Assembly: GCF_000527135.1 (NCBI RefSeq)
Contig: NZ_AZUP01000001.1
Span: forward strand, 434,001-498,000
Source of the DNA: Methyloversatilis discipulorum
GTDB taxonomy: Bacteria; Pseudomonadota; Gammaproteobacteria; Burkholderiales; Rhodocyclaceae
Length of the DNA stretch: 64,000 nt
Reading direction: 5' to 3'
The position numbers and the translations under genes were made by a program. A model generated the notes under the pieces. The model was given only the letters and a program-made list of their open reading frames with translations. It was not told the DNA's origin and did not search any database. Below, one piece after another: positions 17,364-27,051 of this stretch; position 1 is the stretch's first letter, and every line of letters starts with the position of its first letter.

Positions 17364-18302
17364 ATGAAGATTCTTCTGGTTGAGGACAGCCGCGCCATGG
17401 CGGCTGTCATGTCGGTGCGTCTGGCCTCCTTTGGCTACGAGGTGACCGTGGCCGAGCACGGCGAGGCCGCGGTGGCGCAGTTCGCGCAGCTCGCGCCCGA
17501 TCTGATCCTGATGGACATCGAAATGCCGGTGATGAACGGCTTCGAGGCGACTGCGCGCATCCGCGCGATCGAGGCCACGCAGGACTGGGCATGGACGCCT
17601 ATCCTCTTCCTCACCGCCTCCGACACGCAGGAAAACCTGATCACCGCGATCGAGGCCGGCGGCGACGACTTTCTCGTCAAATCAGTGGCGGAAGCGGTGC
17701 TGCAGGCGAAGATGAAGGCGATGACCCGCATCGCCGCGTTGCGCAAGCGCTTGTCGATCGCCAACCGGTTGCTGAAGGAACAGGCCAGCCGCGACGGTCT
17801 GACCGGTCTGAGCAACCGCCGGCACATGGACCTGACGCTGGATCTGGCGTGGAGCGAGGCGCGCGAGAGCGGTCGGCCGTTTGCGCTGCTGATGCTCGAC
17901 ATCGACCATTTCAAGAAATACAACGACCACTACGGCCACCTGGCCGGCGACGACTGCCTGCGCGCGGTCGCTCAGGCCCTGTCGGGCGTGGTCGAGCGCT
18001 TCAACGCCGAACGCCTGACCGAAGGCGCTTTCGCCGCCCGCTACGGCGGCGAGGAATTTGCCGTGCTGATGCCGGTGGCCAGCAAGCCGGTCTATGAGCG
18101 CATCGCCGAAACGGTGATCGCCGAAGTGCGCGGCCTGGCGATTCCGCACGAGCGCAACGCCGACTGGGGCGTGGTGACGACGTCGGCTGGCGGCGCCTTC
18201 ATCGATGCCGCCAACGACGAATTGATGCACGTGTTCCGCACCGCCGACGAGCGCCTCTACGCCGCCAAGGAAGCCGGTCGCAATCGCGCCGTCCTGGCCT
18301 GA
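17364..18302 (+). CDS. Response regulator with GGDEF diguanylate cyclase domain
   Basis: A 312-residue cytosolic protein: REC domain at residues 1-125 with phospho-acceptor Asp in LILMDIEMPVMNG and the Lys in DDFLVKS, then a helical linker and a GGDEF domain (about 150-312). The active-site sequence is GGEEF, an active variant, with MLDIDHFKKYNDHYGHLAGDD upstream. The RxxD product-inhibition site normally five residues before GGEEF is absent (the stretch reads GAFAARY). It should make c-di-GMP on phosphorylation by an unknown kinase. The gene follows etfA by 67 bp and ends 3 bp before a convergent gene. Confidence 0.92.
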   Translation: MKILLVEDSRAMAAVMSVRLASFGYEVTVAEHGEAAVAQFAQLAPDLILMDIEMPVMNGFEATARIRAIEATQDWAWTPILFLTASDTQENLITAIEAGGDDFLVKSVAEAVLQAKMKAMTRIAALRKRLSIANRLLKEQASRDGLTGLSNRRHMDLTLDLAWSEARESGRPFALLMLDIDHFKKYNDHYGHLAGDDCLRAVAQALSGVVERFNAERLTEGAFAARYGGEEFAVLMPVASKPVYERIAETVIAEVRGLAIPHERNADWGVVTTSAGGAFIDAANDELMHVFRTADERLYAAKEAGRNRAVLA

Positions 18303-18305
18303 AGC

Positions 18306-19334
18306 TCAGCTCATACGGGCGCGCAGCGCCTCCAGCAACCGCCGGCAGTCGGCGGCTGCGTACAGGCCGTCGACCCATTCCGCCGGCAGCGTCGGCATGC
18401 CGTTCGCCGCACCGAGCAGCGTGCCGAGCACGACGCCGCGATGGCAGTTGTCGCCGCCCATCCGCACATTGGCAAGCAGTCCGTCGCGCGGCGCGGCGGC
18501 GTACTTCACCGCCAGGTAAAGCGTCGCCGGCAGCGCATCCTTCAGATAGCAGGCCGGGCTGAACTGCTGCCCGATCACCTCGTCGTCGGCGCGCGTCGCC
18601 GCCCAGTCGTGGTATGGGAAGGCGAGCGCCGGATGGCCGGCGGGTTCGGCGCGCGACAGCGCGTCGTCGATCGTCGCGCCGTGCAGCAGATGAAAGGCGA
18701 GGTCGGCGTACAGCGCCGCCGCAGCCGACATTTCCTCGCCCTTGTGCGTCAGGTCGACATGGTGGATCACCGCTGCGCGCAGCGCATCGCGGTCGTCGGC
18801 GTGGAACAGGATGAGCGGCGCCAGCGTGGCCAGCCCGCCGATGTGGATGTCCACTCCGCCGCAGTCGTCGATCTCCAGCCCCTTGCCGTAGTTGCGGAAG
18901 AAGGCGCGGTGGCATTCCTCGACATAGGTGTCGCCGTGCATGCCCGGCGTCAGCATGAAATCGGTGTAGCGGTGCGCGTAGTCGTCGCGGTCGTAGCGCC
19001 CGCAGGCCAACAGCGATTCGGCCAGCAGGGTGGCGAGCCGCACGTTCAGCGTGTTCTCGCCGGCGTGCAGGAACTGGTGATAGTGGATGTCGCGCGGGCC
19101 GCTCCACCAGCGAGCCTGCTCGTGCAGGATGTCGTCGGTGCTGCCGGTGCAGGCGTACTCGCTGCGCCACAGGAAGCTGTCCGGGTGCGGGTTGTGCGGT
19201 GGCAGATAGGTGGTGATGTCGCCGTAGTCCTCGGCGATGCGGTGGCGCGTGTAGTACCAGTGCACCGGCATCGCCAGCGCGTCGCCGATGAAACCGCCCC
19301 ACCAGGCGGCATCGAAGCGGGAAGTGTCGATCAT
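18306..19334 (-). CDS. ADP-ribosylglycohydrolase (DraG/ARH) family protein
   Basis: A 342-residue protein of the ADP-ribosyl-[dinitrogenase reductase] hydrolase/ARH family. The N-terminal GGFIGDALAMPVHWYY and the metal-site STDD at about residue 65 are clear, and the C-terminal GGDNCHRGVVLGTLLGA corresponds to the second metal motif (usually GGDTD), here with Asn-Cys in place of Thr-Asp. It would remove ADP-ribose from proteins or small molecules; the target is unknown and no nitrogenase genes are near. ATG 19334 is preferred to 19367 because GGAG lies 8 bases upstream and the family N-terminus starts there. Confidence 0.85.
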   Translation of the reverse strand: MIDTSRFDAAWWGGFIGDALAMPVHWYYTRHRIAEDYGDITTYLPPHNPHPDSFLWRSEYACTGSTDDILHEQARWWSGPRDIHYHQFLHAGENTLNVRLATLLAESLLACGRYDRDDYAHRYTDFMLTPGMHGDTYVEECHRAFFRNYGKGLEIDDCGGVDIHIGGLATLAPLILFHADDRDALRAAVIHHVDLTHKGEEMSAAAALYADLAFHLLHGATIDDALSRAEPAGHPALAFPYHDWAATRADDEVIGQQFSPACYLKDALPATLYLAVKYAAAPRDGLLANVRMGGDNCHRGVVLGTLLGAANGMPTLPAEWVDGLYAAADCRRLLEALRARMS

Positions 19335-19371
19335 GCGGGGTCTCCGGGGGCAGCAGGGCGGGTGCATCTTT

Positions 19372-20157
19372 TCACGGCACGCGTCGGCGCAGCAACTCGG
19401 ACAGCGTGATGCACAGCGTCAGCCAGGCCGCTCCGGACGCCATGCCGGCCAGCACGTCGCTGGCGAAATGCACCTGCAGCACGACGCGGCTTACCGCCGT
19501 GGTGACGGCGATGGCCACCGCCGCCAGCACCACCGGCAGGTGCCAGCGCTGCGGCAGCAGCCGCAGCAGCACGTAGGCGGCGATGCCCCAGGCGGCCACC
19601 GTGCCGGATGCGTGGCCGCTCGGAAAGCTCCAGCTGGTCTCGATCGTGAAGCCGTGGTCGTGCACCGGCCGCACACGCTCGAACAGCGCCTTCAACGACA
19701 CGTTGAGCAGCGAATTACCGGCGATCGCCGCCGCCCAGGTGGCCGCCAGCAGAAGGTGTCGTCGCCAGGCCAGCAGCAGCGCGCCGCCGATGCCGAGTGC
19801 GGTGAGCGTTTCGGTGTCGCCGAAATGGGTGAGACGTGCGAACACGCGCAAGGTGTCAGCCGGCTGTGTGGCGCGCAGCGCAGCGACCAGCGCGTCGTCG
19901 AACTCGGCCAGCGCGTGGCCGGCCGTCACGGCGGTGGCGATCAACGCGAAGATGCCGCCGGCGAGGGCGACGCCGAGTGCCCCGGCGCTGGCGATGCGCG
20001 CGGCCGACGCCGCGCCGCCCGGGCGCAGCCGGCGCCAGGACAGCAGGGTCGATGCGGCGAGCGCCAGGGCGCCGGCGAGCAGCGCGAAATACAGCGGCAG
20101 CAGGTTGGCGGCGACCGCTTCGGCCAGCAGTGCGGGCGTGCTCAGTGAGGCGTGCAT
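19372..20157 (-). CDS. PAP2-family membrane phosphatase
   Basis: A 261-residue inner-membrane protein with about six hydrophobic segments. The three phosphatase motifs are intact: KALFERVRP, PSGH (within WSFPSGHASGT) and SRVVLQVHFASD. It probably dephosphorylates a lipid such as undecaprenyl pyrophosphate or phosphatidic acid. The ATG at 20157 is taken because the first transmembrane helix follows soon after it. It lies 13 bp behind a metallophosphoesterase and a lipid-kinase-like gene on the same strand, which makes a lipid-phosphate function for the group likely. Confidence 0.87.
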   Translation of the reverse strand: MHASLSTPALLAEAVAANLLPLYFALLAGALALAASTLLSWRRLRPGGAASAARIASAGALGVALAGGIFALIATAVTAGHALAEFDDALVAALRATQPADTLRVFARLTHFGDTETLTALGIGGALLLAWRRHLLLAATWAAAIAGNSLLNVSLKALFERVRPVHDHGFTIETSWSFPSGHASGTVAAWGIAAYVLLRLLPQRWHLPVVLAAVAIAVTTAVSRVVLQVHFASDVLAGMASGAAWLTLCITLSELLRRRVP

Positions 20158-20170
20158 GGGCGTGCGAAGG

Positions 20171-20971
20171 TCAGTGGCCGAGCGGCAGCGCACTGAGTGC
20201 CGCCATTTCGAACTCGTCGGCCGCGCTGCGGTAGTCCCAGCGTTCGATCGTACAGATCGGGCGCCCCGCGTGCGTGCGGCGGCGGATCAGGTTGACCGAA
20301 TTGCCGGCGTCGCGCCGCGTGCGGCTCGATACCGCGGTGCCTGCCTGCACTGCCCAGCCGGCGCGACCGCTGCCGTCGAGCGGGCGCACGAAGGGCAGGT
20401 GGATGTGTCCGCCCAGCACCAGATCCACCCCGGCCTCCAGCCAGCGCCGCAGCGCTTCGGCATGACCGTGAACACGGTTGTGCCGCTCGCTGGCGCGGGT
20501 GACCGCCACCGGGTGGTGCAGCGCGACCACGCGCAGCGCGCCCGCCGGTGACTGCTGCAGCCAGCGGGCTGTGCGCTCGATCTGTGCCGCCGACAGCTGG
20601 CCGTCGACATGGCGCAGCCGTCGGGTGCTGTCGAGGCCGATCAGGCGCAGGCCGTCGGCGTCGAGCACGGCGTCGTGCGCCTGTCCGAAGGCGCGGTGGT
20701 ACTCGCGATAGGGCGCGAACAGGCGCACCGGAAGATTGAACAGCGGAATGTCGTGATTGCCCGGCAGCACCATCCGCTGCGCAATCTGCAGGCTGTCGGC
20801 AAACGCGCGTGCCGCGGCGAACTGCGCCCGGCGCGCACGCTGCGTGATGTCGCCGCTCAGCAGCAGCACCTGCGGCCGCTGTGCGTGCGCGAGGCGGCGA
20901 AGTGCTTCGCACACCTGCGGGCGCTCGGTGCCGAAATGGGTGTCCGATATCTGCAGCAGCAGTGCGCTCAT
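20171..20971 (-). CDS. Calcineurin-like metallophosphoesterase (CpdA/Icc-like)
   Basis: A 266-residue protein with the full dimetal phosphoesterase set: ISDTHFG at residues 8-14, SGDITQRA near 40, GNHDIPLF near 70, ALHHPV near 150 and GGHIHLP near 190. The order and length resemble CpdA/Icc cyclic nucleotide phosphodiesterases, although UDP-diacylglucosamine hydrolase or lipid phosphatase activity is possible. Its ATG overlaps the stop of the upstream diacylglycerol-kinase-like gene by 4 bases, so it is translationally coupled to it. Confidence 0.88.
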   Translation of the reverse strand: MSALLLQISDTHFGTERPQVCEALRRLAHAQRPQVLLLSGDITQRARRAQFAAARAFADSLQIAQRMVLPGNHDIPLFNLPVRLFAPYREYHRAFGQAHDAVLDADGLRLIGLDSTRRLRHVDGQLSAAQIERTARWLQQSPAGALRVVALHHPVAVTRASERHNRVHGHAEALRRWLEAGVDLVLGGHIHLPFVRPLDGSGRAGWAVQAGTAVSSRTRRDAGNSVNLIRRRTHAGRPICTIERWDYRSAADEFEMAALSALPLGH

Positions 20972-21957
20972 CCGTCCGCCCCGTCGGCCGGGACGATCAG
21001 CGACAGCGCGTCGGGAATGACGCGGAACTCGATTGGTGTGCGCATCCAGCCGACCTCGCCGTCGGTGGCGACCTTGATGCGGCCACGGCGGCGGCCGCGC
21101 CGCAGCACGCTCAGACGCAGTGTTTCGAAGCTGAAGCTCTGCACCTCGTCGGCGTCGCCCAGCCGGCCGAAGGCGCCGCGTGCGAGCAGCCACAGCATGG
21201 CCAGCCGGCCGGTCGGGCGCAGCGCCAGCGCGGCCAGCCGGCCTTCGTCCAGCGCCGTCGCTTCGTCGACGCCTATCCGTTCGAGCTGCAGCCGGTTGTT
21301 GCCGACGAACAGCGTCGACGTGTGCAGCGTGCGCAGCCGGCCGGCGTGTTCCATTTCCAGCGTCATCCGGCGATGTCCGCGCAGCAGCGTGGCCAGGCCC
21401 GCCCACAGCGCGACGATGCGGCTGCGGCCGAACTGCTGCTTCCATTCCTCGCGGTTCTCGAGCAGCGCCGGATAGAGGCCGAGGCTGGCGTTGACCAGGA
21501 AGATACGCTCGTTCACCCAGCCGACCTGCACGCGCCGTATGCGACCGCTCAGCAGCAGGCGCGTCGCCTCCGCGGTATCCGCCGGAATGCCGTACTCGCG
21601 CGAGAAGTAGTTGAAGGTGCCCTGCGGCAGCACGCCGAACGCGACGCCGCTGCCGACCACCACCTGCGCCACCGCGTTGATCGTGCCGTCGCCGCCCGCG
21701 GCGACCACGATGCCCTTCTGGATACGCGCCTCCTGCACCGCCTGCCAGGCGACCGTATGCAGCCGGCGCGCGTCCTCGACGTAGAGGATGCGGTGCGCGC
21801 GACCGACTCCGGACAGCACCGATTCGATCGTTTCGCGCGTGCGCTCGGCGTCGCTGCTGCCTGAACCGGCATTGAGCACGATGAACAGCGGTGCGTCGGC
21901 GGAAGGAGAGGACTGGGGCATCGGAGAGGGGAGAGGATGACGGACCGGCTGCATCAT
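20968..21957 (-). CDS. Diacylglycerol/lipid kinase-like protein
   Basis: A protein of up to 329 residues of the DAGK catalytic-domain family (DgkB/YegS/BmrU type). The nucleotide-binding motif VAAGGDGTINAV and FGVLPQGTFNYFSREYGIP are clear, and the C-terminal beta domain carries the usual LVGNN-like segment (LFVGNNRLQLE). It would phosphorylate diacylglycerol or a related lipid. Start is uncertain: ATG 21957, 21954 or 21921 are all in frame and none has a good ribosome site; the family core begins at about residue 22 of the longest form. It heads a likely three-gene unit with the two phosphatases. Confidence 0.85.
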   Translation of the reverse strand: MMQPVRHPLPSPMPQSSPSADAPLFIVLNAGSGSSDAERTRETIESVLSGVGRAHRILYVEDARRLHTVAWQAVQEARIQKGIVVAAGGDGTINAVAQVVVGSGVAFGVLPQGTFNYFSREYGIPADTAEATRLLLSGRIRRVQVGWVNERIFLVNASLGLYPALLENREEWKQQFGRSRIVALWAGLATLLRGHRRMTLEMEHAGRLRTLHTSTLFVGNNRLQLERIGVDEATALDEGRLAALALRPTGRLAMLWLLARGAFGRLGDADEVQSFSFETLRLSVLRRGRRRGRIKVATDGEVGWMRTPIEFRVIPDALSLIVPADGADG

Positions 21958-21977
21958 AGGCAGGCCGCGCCCGGCGA

Positions 21978-22910
21978 TCAGCCGGACGATTCCGACAGCC
22001 GCGCCCGCGCCGCCTCGTAAGCCTGCAGGTGCGAGCAGGCCAGATCAAGCTTGGGCACCGCCACCGACTGCGCGTCAGCACGCCGGCACAGGTCGCCGAG
22101 AATGTGATCGGCTTCGGTGCGCGCGCCGCGCAGCACGTCGCGCAGCATCGATGCGGTGAGGGTCGAGCCGGCTTCGGTCAGCTGTGCGCGGTAGCCGCTC
22201 ATGCGCGGCGCGGCCGGTGCCCGGCCGCAGGCGGCGGCCACCGCCGCGCCTTCCTCCAGCATGCCTTCGATCAGCGCGCGACCGGCGCGCGTGTCGAGGA
22301 TGTCGCCGACCGACGCGCGCATCAGGCAGGTGGCGCCGGCCAGCGTGGCGATGAACACCAGCTTGTCCCACATGTCCTGTTCGATGTCGGCCGACACCGA
22401 GTAATCGGGCGAGATGCCGGTGAGTACCGCGCCCAGTGTGTCGATGGCCGCCGACTGCGCCGGGTGGCGGGCGCCGATGATGAGGCGCTGGCTGGCGTTC
22501 AGATGGCGGATGCCGCCGCTTTCGTCCAGCGTCAGCGCCAGGTGAGCGACGCCGCCGGCCACGCGCTCGCGGCCGAAGCGGGCGTCCAGCAGATCGAGGT
22601 GGGCGATACCGTTGAGCAGCGGCAGCACGACGGTCTTTGGTCCGACCGCCGGTGCGATGGCATCGAGCGCGGACGCCAGGTCGTAGGCCTTGCATGACAG
22701 CAGCACAAGGTCGAAGGGCGTGTCGACGGCAGTCAGCAGCTCAGGCGTCAGTTGCAGGTCGCCGAAGGGACTCCACACGCGCAGCCGGTGTTCGCGCAGA
22801 TGTTCGGCGCGCGCCGGGCGAACGAGGAAGGTGATGTCGGCACCGGCGTGCTGCAGTCGGGCGCCGAAGTAGCCGCCGATGCCACCGGCACCCAGTATCA
22901 GTATGCGCAT
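21978..22910 (-). CDS. panE: 2-dehydropantoate 2-reductase (ketopantoate reductase family)
   Basis: A 310-residue NADPH-dependent reductase: MRILILGAGGIGGYFGARL at the N-terminus is the Rossmann motif, and KAYDL (catalytic Lys region), PLLNGIAHLD and the C-terminal helical domain with DKLVF match the ApbA/PanE family. In pantothenate synthesis it reduces ketopantoate to pantoate, but several genomes carry paralogues with other substrates, so pathway assignment is moderate. ATG 22910 puts the Rossmann motif at residue 7; the open frame extends upstream without need. It lies 20 bp upstream of the lipid-kinase-like gene. Confidence 0.85.
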   Translation of the reverse strand: MRILILGAGGIGGYFGARLQHAGADITFLVRPARAEHLREHRLRVWSPFGDLQLTPELLTAVDTPFDLVLLSCKAYDLASALDAIAPAVGPKTVVLPLLNGIAHLDLLDARFGRERVAGGVAHLALTLDESGGIRHLNASQRLIIGARHPAQSAAIDTLGAVLTGISPDYSVSADIEQDMWDKLVFIATLAGATCLMRASVGDILDTRAGRALIEGMLEEGAAVAAACGRAPAAPRMSGYRAQLTEAGSTLTASMLRDVLRGARTEADHILGDLCRRADAQSVAVPKLDLACSHLQAYEAARARLSESSG

Positions 22911-23028
22911 CGTTGTCACTCCAGAACGGGGCGCTACAGCATAAGCCGCACCGGCGCAGGCCGGGGCGGGTGTGGCCGGGCTGTGCCGGTCGCCACACCG
23001 GTACATTGCATTGCGCCCGGTGCGGCGA

Positions 23029-26000
23029 TCAGCCGCTCAGCTTCTTCATCAGTTCGCGCACGGCACCGACCCGGCTGTCGAGGTCGGGGCTGGATCGCTT
23101 CCACGACAGTCTGTCCTGTCCGGCCAGCTTGAAGTTCCGGTCCTTCTGCACCAGCTGGATGATGCGTATCGGCTCGATCGGCGGGTTGGGGCAGAAGGTG
23201 ATCAGGATCAGCGTTTCGTGCGCGTCGATCTTGGTGATGCCCAGCGGCTTTGCGGCGATGCGCAGGCGGTGCGTTTCGAGCAGTGCGCGGGTCTGGTCGG
23301 GCATCGGGCCGAAGCGGTCCACCAGTTCCTCGCGCAGGCCGCCCAGTTCGTCGTCGGTTTCGCAGTTGGCCAGTCGCTTGTACAGCGTGAGCCGCTCATG
23401 CACGTCGGGGCAGTACTTGGTCGGCAGCAGGGCGGGCGTGTGCAGGTTGATTTCCGACACGATGTCCAGCGGCTGCGTCAGATCGGCTTCCTCGCCCTTC
23501 TGCAGCGCCTTCACCGCGCTCTTCAGCATTTCGGTGTAGAGGTTGAAACCTACTTCCTGCATTTCGCCGGATTGCGAGTCGCCCAGCACTTCGCCGGCGC
23601 CGCGGATTTCCAGGTCGTGCATGGCAAGGAAGAAGCCGGAGCCCAGCTCTTCCATCATCTGGATCGCTTCGAGGCGACGGCGGCCCTGTTCGGTCGGCTT
23701 GGCGTGCGCGTCGGTCAGCAGGTAGGCGTAAGCCTGGTGATGGCTGCGGCCGACGCGGCCGCGCAGCTGGTGCAGCTGGGCCAGACCGAAGCGGTCGGCG
23801 CGGTTGATGATGATGGTGTTGGCGTTCGGGTTGTCGATGCCGGTTTCGATGATGGTGGTACACAGCAGCACATTGTGCTTCCGCTGCGTGAACTCGCGCA
23901 TCACGCGCTCCAGTTCGCGCTCCGGCAGCTGGCCGTGGCCGACCACGATGCGCGCCTCCGGCAGCAGGTCGGCCAGCCGCGTCTTCATTTCCTCGATGGT
24001 GTCGACCTCGTTGTGCAGGAAGTACACCTGGCCGCCACGCTTGAATTCGCGCAGCACTGCTTCGCGGATCAGCCCGCGCGACCACGGGCTGACGAAGGTC
24101 TTGATCGCCAGCCGCTTCTGCGGCGCGGTGGCGATGACCGAGAAGTCGCGGATGCCTTCGAGCGACATGGCCAGCGTGCGCGGAATCGGCGTCGCGGTCA
24201 GCGTGAGCACGTCCACCTCCGCGCGCAGCGCCTTCAGCGCCTCCTTCTGGCGCACGCCGAAGCGGTGTTCCTCGTCGATGATCACGAGGCCCAGGCGGGC
24301 GAACTTCACGTCCTTCTGCAGCAGGCGGTGGGTGCCGATCAGCACGTCGATCTTGCCTTCGGCCGCCTCCTTCAGCGCCTGCGTCTGTTCCTTCGCGCTC
24401 TTGAAGCGCGAAATCTCGGCGATGCGCGCCGGCCACTCGTGCGCCACCTGGGCGAAGCGGTCGGAGAAGGTCTGGTAATGCTGTTCGGCCAGCAGCGTGG
24501 TCGGCGCCAGCACGGCGACCTGCTTGCCGTCGGCCACCGCGACGAAGGCGGCGCGCAGCGCGACCTCCGTCTTGCCGAAGCCGACGTCGCCGCATACGAG
24601 TCGGTCCATCGGCCGGCCGGAGGTCATGTCGCCCACCACCGCGCTGATCGCGTTGAGCTGGTCCGGCGTTTCCTCGAAACCGAAACCTTCGGCAAAGGCG
24701 TCCATGTCGTGCTGCCTGAAGCCGAAGGTGTGGCCCTTGCGCGCCGAGCGCTGCGCGTACAGCGCGAGCAGTTCGGCGGCGGTGTCGCGCACCTGGGCGG
24801 CCGCCTTCTTCTTCGCCTTTTCCCACTGGCCGGAGCCGAGCTTGTGCAGCGTGATCTGGTCGCCGGGCGCACCGCTGTAGCGGCTGATCTGGTGCAGCTG
24901 CGACACCGGCACGTAGAGCTTGTCGCCGTCTGCGTACTCCAGATGCAGGAACTCGGTCTCGCCCTCGCCGAGGTCCATGTGCATCAGGCCGATGTAGCGA
25001 CCGATGCCGTGCTGCAGATGAACCACCGGGTCGCCCACCTTCAGTTCGGTGAGATCGCGCAGGAAGTTCTCGGCGGTCACCTTGCGGCCGTCGCGCTTGC
25101 TGCGCGCGCGGGCCTGCGACGGGTAGAGCTCGCTTTCGGTGACCAGCGCAATCGATGGCGAGGTCAGCGCGAAGCCTTCGGCCAGCGGGCCGGTGGCGAT
25201 CAGCAGGCGTGCCTCGCTCGCCAGCGCCGCGTCGAAGCTGTCGCAGGCGGCGTTGGTCAGGCCGTATTCGGTGAAGTAGTCGGTCAGCGTTTCGCGCCGG
25301 CCGGCCGATTCGGCCACCACCAGCACGCGCTGCGCGGCGACCAGCGCGCGCAGCCGGAACAGCGGGTCGTCCGATTTGCGCTCGACAGCAAGGTCGGGCA
25401 GCGGCGTGACAGCGGCCACTTCGTCGCCGCGGCCCAGACGCACGATGGGGCGATTGGCCAGCGACACGTGGAACTGTTCTTCCGACAGGAACAGATCCGG
25501 CGGCGGCAGCATCGGTCGCGCGCGCTCGCCCTTCATCAGGTCGAAGCGGCTTTTCGTGTCGCGCCAGAAGTCGGCGATGGCGTCATTGACCTCGTAGTCG
25601 AGCGCCACCACCGCGTTGGCCGGCAGGTAATCGAACAGCGTGTCGGTGCGCTCGAAGAACAGCGGGATGTAGTACTCGATGCCGGCGCTGGGCACGCCGT
25701 TGGACACGTCCTTGTAGATGACCGATTTCGACGGATCGCCTTCGAAGGTTTCGCGGAAGCGCGACCTGAAGGCGGCACGCGCCTTGTCGTCCATCGGGAA
25801 TTCGCGCGCCGGCAGCAGCCGTATTTCCTGCGTCGGGAATACGGTGCGCTGGGTGTCGACGTCGAAGGTGCGGATGCTTTCGACCTCGTCGTCGAACAGG
25901 TCGATGCGGTAGGGCAGGGCGGAGCCGGTCGGGTAGAGGTCGACCAGGCCGCCGCGCACGCTGTACTCGCCCGGCGCTACCACCTGGGTGACCGCGCTGT

Positions 26001-26460
26001 AGCCGGCCACCGTGAGCTGCAGGCGCAGGCCCTCGACGTCCAGCTTCGCACCCTGCTTGACGAAGAAGGTGTGAGCGGCCAGGTATTCGCGCGGCGCGAG
26101 ACGGTAGAGCGCGGTTGATGCCGGTACCACCAGCACGTCCAGATCGCCGCGCATCAGTGCGTACAGCGTTTCCAGCCGCTCGGACACCAGATCGGCGTGC
26201 GGCGAAAATTGGTCGTAGGGCAGGGTTTCCCAGTCCGGCAGCTGGAATGAACGCAGGGCCGGCGCGAACCAGCGCAATTCGTCGAGCAGGCGCTGGGCGT
26301 CCATCGGGCGCGCCGCCACGATCACCAGCGGGGCGCCCAGTTCGCGCGCCAGTTCGGACAGCGCGAGCGCCTGGGCACCGCCCGGCAGCTTCGGCCAGTC
26401 GGTGCGACCACCGGCGCGCGGGCGGGGAAGACGGGACAGCAGGGAGGGCGATGAAGTCAT
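23029..26460 (-). CDS. mfd: Transcription-repair coupling factor
   Basis: A 1143-residue protein, the usual Mfd length (~1148 in E. coli). The N-terminal UvrB-like module, the RNA polymerase interaction domain (PVVHLQHGIGRYIGL), the RecG-like translocase with Walker A GDVGFGKTEVA and DEEH box, motif TATPIPRTL, and the C-terminal TRCF domain are all present in order. It removes RNA polymerase stalled at lesions and recruits UvrA. ATG 26460 is preferred over 26502 by length. It is not overlapped by its neighbours and looks like a single-gene unit, followed after 118 bp on the same strand by panE. Confidence 0.97.
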   Translation of the reverse strand: MTSSPSLLSRLPRPRAGGRTDWPKLPGGAQALALSELARELGAPLVIVAARPMDAQRLLDELRWFAPALRSFQLPDWETLPYDQFSPHADLVSERLETLYALMRGDLDVLVVPASTALYRLAPREYLAAHTFFVKQGAKLDVEGLRLQLTVAGYSAVTQVVAPGEYSVRGGLVDLYPTGSALPYRIDLFDDEVESIRTFDVDTQRTVFPTQEIRLLPAREFPMDDKARAAFRSRFRETFEGDPSKSVIYKDVSNGVPSAGIEYYIPLFFERTDTLFDYLPANAVVALDYEVNDAIADFWRDTKSRFDLMKGERARPMLPPPDLFLSEEQFHVSLANRPIVRLGRGDEVAAVTPLPDLAVERKSDDPLFRLRALVAAQRVLVVAESAGRRETLTDYFTEYGLTNAACDSFDAALASEARLLIATGPLAEGFALTSPSIALVTESELYPSQARARSKRDGRKVTAENFLRDLTELKVGDPVVHLQHGIGRYIGLMHMDLGEGETEFLHLEYADGDKLYVPVSQLHQISRYSGAPGDQITLHKLGSGQWEKAKKKAAAQVRDTAAELLALYAQRSARKGHTFGFRQHDMDAFAEGFGFEETPDQLNAISAVVGDMTSGRPMDRLVCGDVGFGKTEVALRAAFVAVADGKQVAVLAPTTLLAEQHYQTFSDRFAQVAHEWPARIAEISRFKSAKEQTQALKEAAEGKIDVLIGTHRLLQKDVKFARLGLVIIDEEHRFGVRQKEALKALRAEVDVLTLTATPIPRTLAMSLEGIRDFSVIATAPQKRLAIKTFVSPWSRGLIREAVLREFKRGGQVYFLHNEVDTIEEMKTRLADLLPEARIVVGHGQLPERELERVMREFTQRKHNVLLCTTIIETGIDNPNANTIIINRADRFGLAQLHQLRGRVGRSHHQAYAYLLTDAHAKPTEQGRRRLEAIQMMEELGSGFFLAMHDLEIRGAGEVLGDSQSGEMQEVGFNLYTEMLKSAVKALQKGEEADLTQPLDIVSEINLHTPALLPTKYCPDVHERLTLYKRLANCETDDELGGLREELVDRFGPMPDQTRALLETHRLRIAAKPLGITKIDAHETLILITFCPNPPIEPIRIIQLVQKDRNFKLAGQDRLSWKRSSPDLDSRVGAVRELMKKLSG

Positions 26461-26557
26461 GTGCGGGTAGAGCGGTGGGGCGCCCGAACGTTCGGGCGCC
26501 ACCGGTGACGGCAGAGGCGCGATTATCCCGGAAACCGGTTGCGCCGCCTCGCCCGCT

Positions 26558-26929
26558 TCATTCGCGATCGGGGTACTCGTCGTACTTGCGCGCGTCGCCG
26601 CGCACCCGGTCGGCCGGGTACTTCTGACGGTTGAGCGCCATCTTGTCGGTCACCGCGGCCGGCAGGTCGATGTCCAGCACGTCGGCCAGACGCACCAGAT
26701 AGACCAGCACGTCGGCCAGTTCGTGGCCGACCGCGGTGCGCTTGTCGTCGGCCAGTTCGCGGCCGGTGGGCAGCCACTGGAAGTGCTCCATCACCTCCGC
26801 GGCTTCGATGCTCATCGCCATCGCCAGATTCTTCGGCGTATGGAACTGCGCCCAATCGCGTTCATCGACGAACTGGCGGATCAGGTCGCGCAAGGCGGAC
26901 AGGTCGGTGGTGTCGGTGTGCGACGGCAT
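26558..26929 (-). CDS. MazG-like nucleotide pyrophosphohydrolase
   Basis: A 123-residue all-alpha NTP pyrophosphatase of the MazG/DCTPP1 (RS21-C6) type. The metal-binding EAAEVMEHF (ExxE) and ELADVLVYLVRLADVLDID (ExxD) motifs are intact. These enzymes clear non-canonical dNTPs, often modified dCTP. ATG 26929 is used because the family N-terminus (LRDLIRQFVDERDW) begins 12 residues later, whereas longer in-frame starts run into the kup promoter region. It is divergent from kup across a 122-bp intergenic region. Confidence 0.88.
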   Translation of the reverse strand: MPSHTDTTDLSALRDLIRQFVDERDWAQFHTPKNLAMAMSIEAAEVMEHFQWLPTGRELADDKRTAVGHELADVLVYLVRLADVLDIDLPAAVTDKMALNRQKYPADRVRGDARKYDEYPDRE

Positions 26930-27051
26930 GGCGTGATCGAAGTAACGAAGGTGTGTGATTGTTGCAAAACTCCATTCTTGCGTCGCCGTCAAGACTTGAT
27001 CTTGCAAATGGTGCGGCGCAGTATCGACGCGTCTTCCAACCTGTATCCCTG

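Noticed and set aside
22972..26118. A 1048-codon plus-strand frame opposite mfd.
   Set aside because: Sequence is a shadow of mfd; mfd has full domain order and family length.
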